From CAVRIA01 sp963721115 (GTDB taxonomy: Bacteria > Desulfobacterota > Binatia > HRBIN30 > CADEER01): 64,000 nt of DNA. The notes below the pieces were generated by a model, which saw only the letters and a list, made by a program, of their open reading frames with translations, had not been told where the DNA came from and made no database searches. Every line of letters starts with the position of its first letter. Within the stretch, counting starts at the first letter, position 1. Location of the stretch: positions 930,001 to 994,000 of the forward strand of contig CAVRIA010000006.1 in NCBI GenBank assembly GCA_963721115.1. Direction: 5' to 3'. This document shows, piece by piece, positions 17,582-27,267 of this stretch. The position numbers were made by a program, and so were the translations under genes.

Positions 17582-18585
17582 CTATCGTTTCGTCACATCG
17601 ACGGGGATGCCGCTGTGCTCGCGCACGGCGGCGCGGAGGAGGGCCGGATCGACGCGCTTCGCCAGCCCCGCCTTGCGCACCTCGGCCTCGGCGTGGCGCT
17701 GCATGTTGCGGATGCGGCCGTACAGGTCGTCGTACACCTCGACGTAGATCCGATCGCCATCTGCACCCAGCTTGACCGGCTCGTAGAGCAGCTCTCCGCG
17801 GGTCGAGCGGTCGACCAGTGGATAGAGCTCTTCGATGTCCTCGGGGTAGAGCCGGATGCAGCCGTGCGTGGTCCGGCGCCCGATCGACCACGGGTTGTTG
17901 GTGCCGTGAATGGCGTACAGGCCCTTGGACAGCCGGATCCGATACTTGCCCATGGGGTTGTCGGGGCCGGGCGGTACGACGCGAACCGGGTGATCCATCG
18001 TCCGGTAGATGGAGTCGGGAACGTACCAGGTCGGGTTGCGGTCCTTGGAGCGAATGGCGAAGGCGCCGACCGGGCTCGGTGCCTCGTCGGTTCCGACACC
18101 GATCGCCCAGGTGCGGATCTGCACGCGCTCGCCCGGCTGGTCGTGGCGCGGGAACAGGTAGAGGCGCATCTCGGGGATGTTGATCACCAGCGCCGCGGTA
18201 GTGCGATCGCGGCAGGATCCAACGAGTCGGCACGACGATCTCGCGGCCGGGCGGCGGCACCCACTCGTCGACGTCGGGGTTGGCGAGGCGGATTTCGTTG
18301 AAGCCCAGGCCGGCGTCGCGCGCGATGTCGAGCAGCGTCTCGCCCTTCTTCACCCGGTGCTCTTGCACGTAGCCGACCACCGGCGGCAGCTCGCCCTTCT
18401 TCGGAACGCGCGTCTCGAGGCGCGTGATCTTGACCAGGGGGGCGGGAGTGGCCGTCCGGCGGGGACGCCACCGCTCGCGCACCGCCGAACAGCCGGCGAG
18501 GGCGAGCGCCAGTGTGGCCGAAGAGAAGGATTCTCGACGAGAAAGCGACGGGTATGCACCCGTCGCAGTGTACGGGGCCGTGCAT
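17582..18585 (-). CDS. LysM and L,D-transpeptidase (YkuD) lipoprotein (two frameshifts)
   Basis: The gene encodes a cell-wall enzyme that would form 3-3 peptidoglycan cross-links or attach proteins. The repaired product starts at 18585 and has a lipoprotein signal ending LALAGC, a LysM motif (VQEHRVKKGETLLDIARDAG) and a YkuD catalytic domain with HGTNNPWSIG and THGCIRL (catalytic Cys). The signal peptide and LysM frames differ by one base near 18525. The LysM and YkuD frames differ by one base near 18205. Each repair restores expected family sequence. It is divergent from the methyltransferase at 18660. Confidence 0.75.
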
Positions 18586-18659
18586 GCGTCCGCCAGGCGG
18601 GGTGGCTCGCCGCCCGTTCGACGTTCGTCTCGATTGCGGGTCTTGATCGGAGCGGCGGG

Positions 18660-19436
18660 ATGGCGGATCAGACGGGGGGAGGGATCGACGTGGAACGACC
18701 GGACGAGGTCTGGAAGAGCGCCGAGCTGACGCGCAAATTTCTCCAAGGCGTGCGGGGCGGTATCCCGTTCGAACGCGAGCAGATCGAGATTCTCCTGCGC
18801 GTCGTCGCGGCGCGCGGGGAGCCGGTGTCGCGCTTCGCGGATCTCGGCTGCGGGAGCGGCGTTCTCGCCCGCGCCGTGCTGGCGCTCCATCCGCGAGCGC
18901 AGGCCACGCTGGTCGACTTCTCGCCGCCGATGCTGGAGGCGGCGCGGCGCGAGCTGGCCGGCCTCGACCCGGAGCCCCGCTTCGTGGCCGCGGATCTGGC
19001 CGCGCCGGCGTGGACGGGCGAGTTGCGGCGCGACGCCCCGTTCGACCTGATCGTTTCGAGCTACGCGATCCACCACCTGTCCGACGCCCGCAAGCGGCAG
19101 CTCTACGCCGAGATCTTCGACCTGCTGGGCCCGGGCGGCCTGTTCGTCAACGTCGAGCACGTGGCATCGGCCACCCCCTGGCTGGAGGCGATCTCCGACG
19201 ATCTGATGGTCGACAGCCTGCACGCCTTCCACATCCGGCAGGGCCGGGCGACGAGCCGCGAGCAGGTGGCGCACGACTTCGTGCAGCGTCCGGACAAGGC
19301 CGCCAACATCCTCGCCCCGGTGGAGGCGCAGTGCGGCTGGCTGCGCCAGCGCGGCTTCGTCGACGTCGACTGCTACTTCAAGGCCTTCGAGCTCGCCGTT
19401 TTCGGCGGCCGGCGGGCGCCGGCTGTTCCGGCGTGA
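18660..19436 (+). CDS. Class I SAM-dependent methyltransferase
   Basis: This 258-residue protein has the Rossmann methyltransferase motifs in order: FADLGCGSGVLAR (SAM binding), a VDFSPPM acidic loop, FVAADLAAP, and DLIVSSYAIHHL. The C-terminal half has helices typical of small-molecule methyltransferases. The substrate cannot be told. It ends 22 bases before the metallophosphoesterase gene in the same direction, so they may share a transcript. Confidence 0.85.
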   Translation: MADQTGGGIDVERPDEVWKSAELTRKFLQGVRGGIPFEREQIEILLRVVAARGEPVSRFADLGCGSGVLARAVLALHPRAQATLVDFSPPMLEAARRELAGLDPEPRFVAADLAAPAWTGELRRDAPFDLIVSSYAIHHLSDARKRQLYAEIFDLLGPGGLFVNVEHVASATPWLEAISDDLMVDSLHAFHIRQGRATSREQVAHDFVQRPDKAANILAPVEAQCGWLRQRGFVDVDCYFKAFELAVFGGRRAPAVPA

Positions 19437-19458
19437 AAGAAGCGCTACAATCACCGTA

Positions 19459-20622
19459 ATGCGCCGCTTTCTAGTCGTTCTGTGTTTCGCGAACGTGCTC
19501 GTCGCCGTCCTGGTGGGTGGGCATCTGTATCTGGCCCGCCGCCTGATTCTCGATCCGGGCGTGCCGTCCCCGGCGCGCGGGATCCTGCTCGCCGCGCTGG
19601 CCGTCCTGGCGGCGAGTCTGGTGCTGCAGCCCTTTGCCGAGCGCCTGCTGCCGCGGACGTCGGCGCGCTGGATCTCCTGGCCGGCGTCGCTGTGGATGGG
19701 ACTCGCCTTCTGTCTCATCAACCTGTTGCTGCTTTCGGATCTCACCTGGGTGCTGATGGGCGCGGCGGTGGAAGGGGCCGGGACCGGCGCGGCGCGCGTT
19801 CGGGCGCTCGGCGTGCTGGCCGTCGGCCTCGTCGCCGCCGGGGCAGGCCTGCGCAACGCGACGCGGGAGCCGGATCTGCGGCGCGTAGAGATCGAGCTCG
19901 AGCGCTGGCCGCGCGCGCTGGACGGCTATCGCATCGTGCAGATCAGTGACGTCCACATCGGGCCGCTGCTCGATCGCCGCTTCGCCCGGCACGTGGTGGA
20001 GCGCTGCAACGCGCTGGCACCGGACCTGATCGCCGTCACCGGCGATCTGGTCGACGGCAGCGTGCGTCGCGTCGGCGCGGAGGTCGAGCCGTTCGCCGCC
20101 TTGCGCGCCCGTCACGGGGCCTTCTTCGTCACCGGCAACCACGACCACTACTCGGGCGCCGACGCCTGGGCGGATCGAGTGCGCGAGCTGGGCATCCGCG
20201 TCCTGCGCAACGAACGCGTCACGATCGGCGGCGAAGGGGAAGACGTCTTCGACCTCGCCGGCGTCGAGGATCACCATGCCCACATCGTCAGTGCCGGTCA
20301 GCGCGAGGATCTGGGTCGCGCCCTGGCCGGTCGCGATCCGGCGCGGCCGGTCGTCCTGTTGGCGCACGATCCGGCGACCTTCCCGGCGGCATCGCGTCGC
20401 GGCGTCGACCTGCAGCTCTCCGGCCATACGCACGGCGGGCAGATCTGGCCCTTTCGCTACGTGGTGCGCCTGGCCACCCCATACATTGCCGGCCACTATC
20501 GGACGAACGGTGCGCAGCTCTACGTCAGCCGCGGCACCGGCTTCTGGGGACCGGCCGTGCGCCTGCTGGCACCGGCCGAGATCACCGAGATCACGCTTCG
20601 GGCCAGACGCGAGACGGCTTAG
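19459..20622 (+). CDS. Membrane-anchored metallophosphoesterase (YaeI-like)
   Basis: This 387-residue protein has an N-terminal membrane part of about four helices (residues 1-130) followed by a calcineurin-like phosphoesterase domain. All metal-binding motifs are present: DVHIG, GDLVDG, GNHDHY and SGHTHGGQ. Proteins of this architecture include YaeI-like phosphodiesterases. The substrate is unknown. The catalytic domain would lie on one membrane face, probably facing the envelope. Confidence 0.87.
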   Translation: MRRFLVVLCFANVLVAVLVGGHLYLARRLILDPGVPSPARGILLAALAVLAASLVLQPFAERLLPRTSARWISWPASLWMGLAFCLINLLLLSDLTWVLMGAAVEGAGTGAARVRALGVLAVGLVAAGAGLRNATREPDLRRVEIELERWPRALDGYRIVQISDVHIGPLLDRRFARHVVERCNALAPDLIAVTGDLVDGSVRRVGAEVEPFAALRARHGAFFVTGNHDHYSGADAWADRVRELGIRVLRNERVTIGGEGEDVFDLAGVEDHHAHIVSAGQREDLGRALAGRDPARPVVLLAHDPATFPAASRRGVDLQLSGHTHGGQIWPFRYVVRLATPYIAGHYRTNGAQLYVSRGTGFWGPAVRLLAPAEITEITLRARRETA

Positions 20623-20673
20623 AGCCGTGCAGGTCGGGGGGACTCGGGATGGAGGATGACGGCTCAGGACAGG

Positions 20674-20748
20674 CTTCGACACGCTCAGCCTGAGCGGCTG
20701 GGGGGTGATTTCAAAGGATCTTGTCCGCTCACCCTGAGCTTGTCGAAG
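20674..20748. repeat. REP-like inverted repeat (CTTCGACAAGCTCAGG type)
   Basis: Arms 20674-20697 and 20725-20748 are inverse complements with three mismatches over 24 bases. They match a motif seen widely in high-GC bacterial genomes, CTTCGACA-GCTCAG-TGAGCGG. It lies between the convergent metallophosphoesterase and Cys-rich genes, where a hairpin could end transcription. Confidence 0.75.
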
Positions 20749-20806
20749 GGGGTCCTCGCATTCGTCGACAGACTCATCCGGGACAGGAAGCAAGATGCGG
20801 AAGGGG

Positions 20807-22084
20807 CTACTGGGGCGGGGCGAGGCCGGTGCACCTGCCGGTCAGACAGGCGGGCACCTGGTTCACGCAGCGCGGCGTGACGAACGTGCAGCCGTCCTTC
20901 TGGTACTGATCGCAGTAGCGCTGGTCGATGCGGCCGATGAGCTCCCGCAGGCGCGACGCCGGGCGTTGATTGACCCAGGCGCCGCAGGTGGCGCCACAGG
21001 CGGTGCCGGTGTCGACGCGCACGCAGTCGCTCGCCTGCTGGCAGTGGCGGAAGTGCTCGACGGCCTTTTCGATCTTTCTGCTCGCCGCCTGCCGGCGCCT
21101 GTCGCACATCGCGTCCGTGCCGCAGCTCGGGACGCACAGCCCGAGCTCGCAGTTGTCGCACGCGGCGCAGCTGGAGACGCAGGCGCAGCGGTCGCCGGGG
21201 CGCGCGCAGCTGCCGTCCGCGTTGCAGCGGTAGGGGGTCGCGGCCCCCGGCGGCACGCACACGGCGGGCCCGCAGTCCTCGCAACCCGGGCAGCTGGCAC
21301 TGCACGAGCAGACGCGCCCTTCCCCGCACTGGCCGTCGCCCCCCGGGGTGTCGCAACGCCAGATCTGGTCGACGCAGGCGGCGCCGCAACGGTCCATGCG
21401 ACCGTCCCGGTATTGACACTGCTCGCCGGCCGGGCACTGGTCGCCCTCGCAGCAGAAGACGGGAGCGAAGCCGGCGATGCACTTCCCGTCGAAGCACCCG
21501 AGGCCGGGCGAGCAATCGCAGGCCGTGCGACACTCGGGGGCGGCGGAGCACTGGTCCATGCTGCCGTCCCGGTGCTGGCACTGCTGCCCGGCGGGACAGG
21601 GATCGGCGTCGCAGCAGTACACCGGAACGATGCCCGCCACGCACTGTCCGTCGACGCAGGCGAGGCCGGCGTTGCAGTCGCAGGCGGTTTGGCACTCGGC
21701 GCTGCTTCCGCACTGCCCAGGACTGCCGTTCTGGTGCTGGCAGGGCTCGCCGTCCGGACACCGATCGCTCTCGCAGCAATACGCCGACGGCTGTCCGGGC
21801 TGGCAGTAGGCGCCGATGCAGGCCAGGCCGGGCTCGCAGTCGCACTGGCTGTGACAGGCGATCTGCGTCGTGGCGACACAGACCTTGGCGGCGCAATCGC
21901 GACAGTCGATGCAGCTCGGCACGCAGGTGCAGTCGTACCCCGGCGGGCAGGGAACGGCGTCGGCATCGTCGCAGGTCGAGATCGGCGCCGGGCACATCAG
22001 CTGGCGGTCGGGATGACTCGCCGAGCCGACGGCGGGGAAGCCGAGGACGATGCTCAATAGGACGGCGATACGCGCGATTCGCAT
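20807..22084 (-). CDS. Secreted cysteine-rich repeat protein
   Basis: The protein has 425 residues and a signal peptide (about 1-22, ending GSAS). It is very rich in Cys. Three tandem units of roughly 52 residues start CHSQCDCEPGL, CQTACDCNAGL and CRTACDCSPGL, and each contains the pattern YCC..D.CP.G..CQ. A further Cys-rich region (CSCSASCPGCEDCG, CACVSSCAACDNCE) and a C-terminal domain without repeats follow. The cysteines lack CxxCH haem motifs and are likely disulfide-bonded outside the cell. It resembles EGF- or Dickkopf-like modules of myxobacterial-type secreted proteins. The function is unknown. Confidence 0.75.
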   Translation of the reverse strand: MRIARIAVLLSIVLGFPAVGSASHPDRQLMCPAPISTCDDADAVPCPPGYDCTCVPSCIDCRDCAAKVCVATTQIACHSQCDCEPGLACIGAYCQPGQPSAYCCESDRCPDGEPCQHQNGSPGQCGSSAECQTACDCNAGLACVDGQCVAGIVPVYCCDADPCPAGQQCQHRDGSMDQCSAAPECRTACDCSPGLGCFDGKCIAGFAPVFCCEGDQCPAGEQCQYRDGRMDRCGAACVDQIWRCDTPGGDGQCGEGRVCSCSASCPGCEDCGPAVCVPPGAATPYRCNADGSCARPGDRCACVSSCAACDNCELGLCVPSCGTDAMCDRRRQAASRKIEKAVEHFRHCQQASDCVRVDTGTACGATCGAWVNQRPASRLRELIGRIDQRYCDQYQKDGCTFVTPRCVNQVPACLTGRCTGLAPPQ

Positions 22085-22196
22085 CGGTGCAGTTCCATCG
22101 CTCCCGAGAAGGTTTCCCTTCGAGCTACATTCGGACCATACGACGTCTCGCGTCCGACGCGCAACGACTATCGGCGGCAGAGGGCGGCGTTTCACT

Positions 22197-22349
22197 CGGC
22201 TTTGCACAATAATTCCTGATGCGGCCCGAATTCGTCATTTCCGCGCAAGCGGGAATCCACGGGACACCCCGCTACCTCCCCGCCTGGATGCCCGCTTTCG
22301 CGGGCATGACGGTTGCTCTGCCGGTGGAGCGACTCATCGTGCAAAGCCG
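22197..22349. repeat. Nested palindromic element in the 22.1-22.4 kb gap
   Basis: The outer arms CGGCTTTGCAC (22197-22207) and GTGCAAAGCCG (22339-22349) are exact inverse complements. The inner arms 22233-22259 and 22285-22311 form the widespread REP-type palindrome based on CGTCATTCCCGCGAAAGCGGG, with a few mismatches. No gene is apparent in 22085-22423. The element lies between the end of the hydrogenase operon and the start of the Cys-rich gene. Confidence 0.75.
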
Positions 22350-22423
22350 TACTGACCCAACAATCGCGGTCTCCGAGCACGCCCTGGGCGGCGGATCGCG
22401 TCCGCAGAGCGCGTTCCACCTGG

Positions 22424-22909
22424 TCAGTGTTCGGACGGCGCGGCGGGCGCGCCGTGCGGCTGCCAGCGCCGCACCCATTCGTGGGCTCGCTCGACGGCGC
22501 GATCGATGCCCGCCGACACGGCCGGGGTGATGCCGTGCGGCTCGCGGGCGGACTCCGGGGCGATCTCGATTCCGAGCAGGCGCCCGCGCCGCGGGGCGCG
22601 ACCGAGGCGAAGGGCGAGCTCGATCAGCTGCGGCAGATCCAGGTCGTGCGTCGATACGCGCCCGATTCGCATTCCCGGCAGGTGTCGCAGATCGAGGTCG
22701 TGCAGCGTGCCCGCGGAGGATCCGCCGCAGACCGCGTCGATGAGAAGCGCATCGCCCGCTCCCTCGAACAGATCGATCAGCCGGCTGCCGGGGCGGTCTG
22801 CGATCATGACGACGCAGCCCGGCGGTTGATCGGCGGCCAGCCGGCGCGCGGCCAAGAGGCCGGCGGCGTCGTCGCCGAACGGGCTGCCGATGCCGATGAC
22901 GTGGATCAT
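22424..22909 (-). CDS. [NiFe] hydrogenase maturation protease
   Basis: This 161-residue protein of the HycI/HybD family removes the C-terminal peptide of the large subunit after nickel insertion. Motifs GIGSPFGDDAAGLLAAR and LIDAVCGG carry the acidic nickel-sensing residues. The ATG at 22909 overlaps the stop of the large-subunit gene (ATGA), so it is the last gene of the operon. Unlike its upstream neighbours it has no frameshift. Confidence 0.88.
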   Translation of the reverse strand: MIHVIGIGSPFGDDAAGLLAARRLAADQPPGCVVMIADRPGSRLIDLFEGAGDALLIDAVCGGSSAGTLHDLDLRHLPGMRIGRVSTHDLDLPQLIELALRLGRAPRRGRLLGIEIAPESAREPHGITPAVSAGIDRAVERAHEWVRRWQPHGAPAAPSEH

Positions 22910-24211
22910 CGCCGCTCGATCTCCAGGCGCAGGAAGTGGGTGGCGCACGAGATGCACGGGTCGTAGTTGCGGATGGCGGTCTCGCACAGGCGCGTCGCCT
23001 CGGCGGAGGAGCGCCCGAGGATGGCGGGCGCCAGGCCGCGCAGGTCGTCCTCCATCTGCGCCTGGTTCTGCGACGTCGGCGGTACGATGCGCGCCGCGTG
23101 GATGACTCCCCGGTCGTCGGTCTCGTAGGCCTGGTAGAGCATGCCGCGCGGCGCCTCGGTGATGGCGCGGCCGATCCCGGCCCGCGGCGTGAACGGCGCG
23201 AACGGCTCGGCGGGCGGCTCGTAGGCGTCGATCACGCGCAGCGACTCCTCGATCGCGTAGAGGATCTCGACGGCGCGGGCGACGATGCCGGCGTACGGGT
23301 TGGCGCTCGGCCAGGTGATCCCCGTCTCCTTCGCCGCCGCGGCGACGCCGTCCCCGAGGCGGTCGAAGTTCAGGTTCACGCGGGCGAGCGGCCCGACGAA
23401 GTACGGGCCGCGACCCTTGACCTTGGCGTGCAGCGCGTTCGAGTGCGGCACCTGGTGCTCCTCGAAGTAGTCTTCGAACGCTTCCTGCTCGCAGTCGATG
23501 CCCTTGCTCGACACCACGCGCCCCTCGTTCATCGGGTACTCGTCGGGATGGCGCAGGGAGACGAACTCGATGTCGGCGTGGCGATCGGGCAGGTCGAAGC
23601 GGCTCACCCAACGCAAGCAGGCGACGGCGTCGTCGCGCAGCGGCTCGCAGCTGGCGGCGCAGAGCGGCGAGCTCGGCCCGGCGCGGAGCGCGCGTGAAGC
23701 CGCCGATGCAGGCGCCGACGGGGTGGACCGAGCGGCCGCCGAGCAGGCGCAGGATCTCGTTGCCGGCCTTCTTCAGGCGCAGCCCGCGCTCGACCGCGGC
23801 GCGGTCCTTTTCCGCCAGGGTCACCACGCTCTCGCAGCCGAGGAAGTCGGGGGCGGCGAGCATGTGGATGTGCAAGGCGTGGCTCTCGATCCATTCCCCG
23901 CAGTAGTAGAGCCGCCGCAGGGCCCGTACCGCCGGATCGATCGGAACCTGAAAGAGGCGCTCGAAGGCGTGGACGGCGCTCATCTGATACGCGACCGGGC
24001 AGATTCCGCAGATCCGGGCGGTGATGTCCGGGGTCTCGTCGGCGTGACGGCCGCGCAGGAACGCCTCGAAGAAGCGCGGCGGCTCGAAGATCTCGAGGCG
24101 CAGGTCGACGACCTTGCCGCGGTCGACGGTGAGGTGCAGCGACCCTCGCCCTCGACGCGCGTCAGATAGTCGACCTCGGACGGTCCTAGTCTTGCCCCTT
24201 TTCGATCTCAT
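22906..24211 (-). CDS. hydA: Group 3b-type [NiFe] hydrogenase large (alpha) subunit (frameshifted)
   Basis: This is the catalytic subunit binding the NiFe(CN)2CO site. The N-terminal ligands are in RICGICPVAYQMSA and the C-terminal ligands in DPCISCATHFL. The C-terminus continues LRLEIERR, the tail the protease would cut. The ATG at 24211 overlaps the end of hydD. Three one-base shifts are inferred: near 24175 and near 24145, a compensating pair that scrambles the expected EVDYLTRVEGEG, and near 23648. With these repaired the protein is full length. The type resembles the HydA/HyhL subunits of NADP-linked sulfhydrogenases. Confidence 0.8.
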
Positions 24212-24964
24212 CGCTGGCTTCCCGCAGGGGATGCACGTAGCCGTTGATGCCGCGCAGGCGGCGCACGGCCTCTTCGCCGGACCGAGCCCCTGGCGCTCGA
24301 GCAGATCGCGAAAGGCCGCCATGTTGGGGTCGTCGGCGGGTCCGAAGCAGCCGTAGCAGCCGCGCTGCAGCCGCGGGCAGATGGCGCCGCAGCCGGTGCG
24401 CGTGATCGGTCCGAGGCACGGCTCGCCGCGCGCGACGACGACGCAGGTGGCGCCGGCGCGCTTGCACTCCATGCACACGCTGTGCGCGGGCAGGGCCGGG
24501 CGCGCTCCGGAGAGCAGGGAGCGGAGCACGGCGAGCAGCTGACCCTTGTCGACCGGGCAGCCCCAGATCTCGAAGTCGACGTGCACGTGCTCGGAGATCG
24601 GCGTCGAGGTCGAGAGCGCGGCGATGAACTCGGGGCTCGGGTAGACGATGCGCTTGTACTCCTCGATGTCCGCCCAGTTGCGCAGCGCCTGGATGCCGCC
24701 TGCCGTGGCGCAGGCGCCGATGGTGACCAGGTAGCGGCTGTCGGCGCGCACGCGGGCGATGCGCCGCGCGTCGTGCGGCGTGGTGATGCTCCCCTCGACG
24801 AGGGCGATATCGTACGGGCCGCGGACCTGGCGGCTGCGCGCCTCGGCGAAGTAGGCGATATCGACTTCTCCGGCGAGGTCGAGCAGGTCGTCCTCGGCAT
24901 TCAGGATCTGCAGCTGGCAGCCGTCGCAGGAGGCGAACTTGAACACGGCGAGGCGCGGTTTCAT
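24186..24964 (-). CDS. hydD: Group 3b-type [NiFe] hydrogenase small (delta) subunit (frameshifted)
   Basis: This subunit would carry iron-sulfur clusters linking the NiFe site to the diaphorase part. The N-terminal FASCDGCQLQILN holds the proximal-cluster cysteines. GACATAGGIQALRN follows, and a Cys-rich C-terminal half (CMECKRAGATC, TRTGCGAICPRLQRGCYGC) completes the cluster ligands. The ATG at 24964 overlaps the hydG stop (ATGA). A one-base shift near 24275 moves the last part (EEAVRRLRGINGYVHPL, stop at 24186) to another frame. Confidence 0.82.
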
Positions 24965-25794
24965 ATGCCGCTCGCTCCGAAGAGCGTCTTGACGGTCGTG
25001 TACGGGAACACCGGGCCGTCCTTGCAGACGAAGCTGGGCCCGAACTGGCAGTGACCGCACAGCCCGACCGCGCACTGCATGTGCCGCTCCATCGAGAGAT
25101 AGATGGCGTCGTCGGGGATGCCCTTGCTGCGCAGGGAGTGAACGGCGTAACTGCATCATGACCTCCGGCCCGCACATCATGACGACGGAGGCGGGGTCGA
25201 CGACGAGCTCGTCGAAGAGGTCGGTCACCACGCCGACGCGGTAGCGCCAGCTTTTGTCGGGCTGGTCGGCGGTGAGGTACACCTTGGTGCGCGGGTCGAG
25301 CCGCCAGGCGTCGAAGCGTTCGCGGTAGAGGAGATCGTTGGGCGTCTTCACGCCGTGCAGGATGTGCAGAGCGCCGTACTGGTCGCGGCGGCGGAAGATG
25401 TAGTTGATGACGCCCGACGACCGGCGCGCAGCCGAGGCCGCCGGTGACGATGACCACGTCGCGACCGCGCGCCTCCTCCATCGGCCAGCCGTTGCCGTAC
25501 GGGCCGCGCACGCCGACGACGTCGCCCACCTTCCAGCTCGGCCATGACGCCGGTGACCCGACCGGCGACGCGGATCGTGTGCTCCAGCCGGCCGGGCTCG
25601 TCGGGATCGGACACGATCGAGATCGGGAACTTCGCCGACGCCGTAGGCGTAGATCATGTTGAACTGGCCCGGCGCGAAGCGGTAGGCGCGGCGCGCCGCC
25701 GGATCGACGAAGTCGCATGCACGAAGGTGAAGATGTCCTCGGCCTCGATGCGCCGCTCGACGATGCGCGCCGGCTGAGTCAGGTAGGGGGTCAC
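24961..25794 (-). CDS. hydG: Hydrogenase FAD/NAD(P)-binding (gamma) subunit (multiply frameshifted)
   Basis: The repaired product matches the HydG/HyhG diaphorase subunit that passes electrons to NAD(P). An FAD part (YRFAPGQFNMIYAYGVGEVPIS), a nucleotide-binding part (DVVIVTGGLGCAP) and a C-terminal [2Fe-2S] motif (CAVGLCGHCQFGPSFVC) are present. The GTG start at 25794 overlaps the hydB stop (GTGA). About five or six one-base shifts occur (near 25715, 25625, 25530, 25425 and 25150). Several sit at short runs such as CCC or TT. Confidence 0.75.
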
Positions 25795-26908
25795 GTCTCG
25801 ACTCCCGTGCGGCGTCCGGCGCGGATCGCCGCGACCTCCTCGGTCAGGTCGATGGCCGCCGGGCACCAGGTGATGCAGCGCCCGCAGCCGACGCAGCCGG
25901 AGGTGCCGAACTGGTCGATCCACGCAGCGAGCTTGTGCGTCAGCCACTGCCGGTAGCGGTGGCGAATCTGGGGCCGGAAGTTCTTGCCGTGGATGTGGGC
26001 GTGCTCGCGCGAGAAGCAGGAGTCCCACTCGCCGCTCGCGCCGGCTGACGGCGCCGCTGATCTCCGTCACGTCGACGACCGCGTGGCAGAAGCAGGTCGG
26101 GCACACCATCGTGCAGTTGGTGCACGACAGGCAGCGGCGCGCCACGTCGTTCCAGCGCGGGTTCTCGACCTCCTCGTACAGCAGGCGCGGGAGGTCCGAG
26201 GTGTCGAGCCGGCGCGACATGGAGGCGGCGCAGGCGGCGACCCGCCGCCGCGCTTCGGCCGCGACGTCCTCGCCGGCGGCGTCCAGCCGCAGGGGGGCGA
26301 TCAGCGCCTCGCCGCGCGGCGAGCCGATGCGAACCGCGAAGACGTCGTCGAGCTCGGTCAGGGCCAGGTCGTAGCCGCGGCGTCGCTGCCGGCCCAGTGC
26401 CCATGGAGGCGCAGAAGCAGGTGCTCGCCGGCCTCGTGCACTCGACGGCGATCAGCAGCGCGCCCTCGCGCCGCGCCGCGTAGTGCGCGTCGCGAAAGCG
26501 ATCGTCCAGGAAGATGCGATCCTGGATGGCCAGCGCCGCGAGGTCGCACGGGCGCGCGCCGAGGACGGCGACCGGCGGCGCCTCGGGCTCGATCTCGCGG
26601 ACGCGGAAGCCCTTCTTCTCGCGCCGCATCTCCAGCAGTGGCTCACGGGGAGCGAAGAAGAACGGCTTGAGCGACCCGGGGCCGTTGACGACGCCGAAGA
26701 TCTCGGCCGCGCCGCCGGCCTCGAGGCGATACTGTCCCGCCTCCTGCCGATCGCGCAGGCCGCGCGCCAGGTCGGACGCGGACCGCACCTCGTCGAAGAC
26801 GACGGCGCCGTTTTGCACCACCGGACCGACGACGCGAAAGCCCTCGTCGAGCAGGCGGCCGATCAGGTCGTCGAGCCGCGTCTTCGGCAACAGAAGGGCG
26901 TCGCTCAT
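25791..26908 (-). CDS. hydB: Hydrogenase iron-sulfur (beta) subunit (frameshifted)
   Basis: This is the HydB/HyhB-type subunit, related to anaerobic sulfite reductase subunit A. The N-terminal domain contains VLGARPCDLAAL and TCFCASMGTGP. The C-terminal domain has two ferredoxin-like [4Fe-4S] motifs, CLSCTNCTMVCPTCFC and CVGCGRCITWCP. The ATG at 26908 has a GAGGTG ribosome site. One-base shifts are inferred near 26375 and near 26035. It is the first gene of the hydBGDA-protease operon. Confidence 0.8.
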
Positions 26909-27267
26909 GACGACACCTCGTGTCAGGGCTCCAACGCTTCGTGACGACGATGCCACTGGGGGACTCCCTTTGCCGGAGCGGGCGAGGCCGATGGCACCCC
27001 TCTGCTAGGAGGCTCCGTTCCGGATCAGATCGCGCGCTCCCCCGTTTCGGAGTGCAACGCCCGTGCCCGGCCGGCGACCGGTGCGGGTGGGATTCAGCGC
27101 AGCAAGCCGTTGTCGTGGAAGGCGCAAACGGCCGGCTCGCTTCCGAGTTCTGCGAGAGGAGACTCGCGCTGGTGCGATTGTGAGGCGGACCGAACGGAGC
27201 CCTCTCGGCGCCTACACCCCTGAGGCAAGTACGTCCTCGTGCTGCGGCCGCGGGCGCGGGCTGCGGC
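26909..27267. other. Intergenic region upstream of the hydrogenase operon
   Basis: This 359-base gap between the last cytochrome gene and hydB, both on the minus strand, should hold the hydrogenase promoter. Short GC-rich inverted segments (GCGGCCGCGGGCGCGGGC, GGGCCGCGGG) lie near 27243-27280 and may terminate the cytochrome operon. No FNR-like palindrome or clear sigma-54 box on the minus strand was recognised, and no credible gene. Confidence 0.4.

Noticed and set aside
17328..19856. An 842-codon minus-strand frame across the methyltransferase region
   Set aside because: Only its middle part (about 18205-18525) is real, the LysM part of the YkuD protein; the rest is antisense to the methyltransferase gene.
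20807..22084. Cys-rich protein considered as a further multihaem cytochrome
   Set aside because: No CxxCH motif occurs in it despite the high Cys content.
26990..27010. A sigma-54-like TGGCAC...TGC box
   Set aside because: It is on the plus strand, opposite to the hydrogenase genes, and the spacing is one base short of the -24/-12 consensus.
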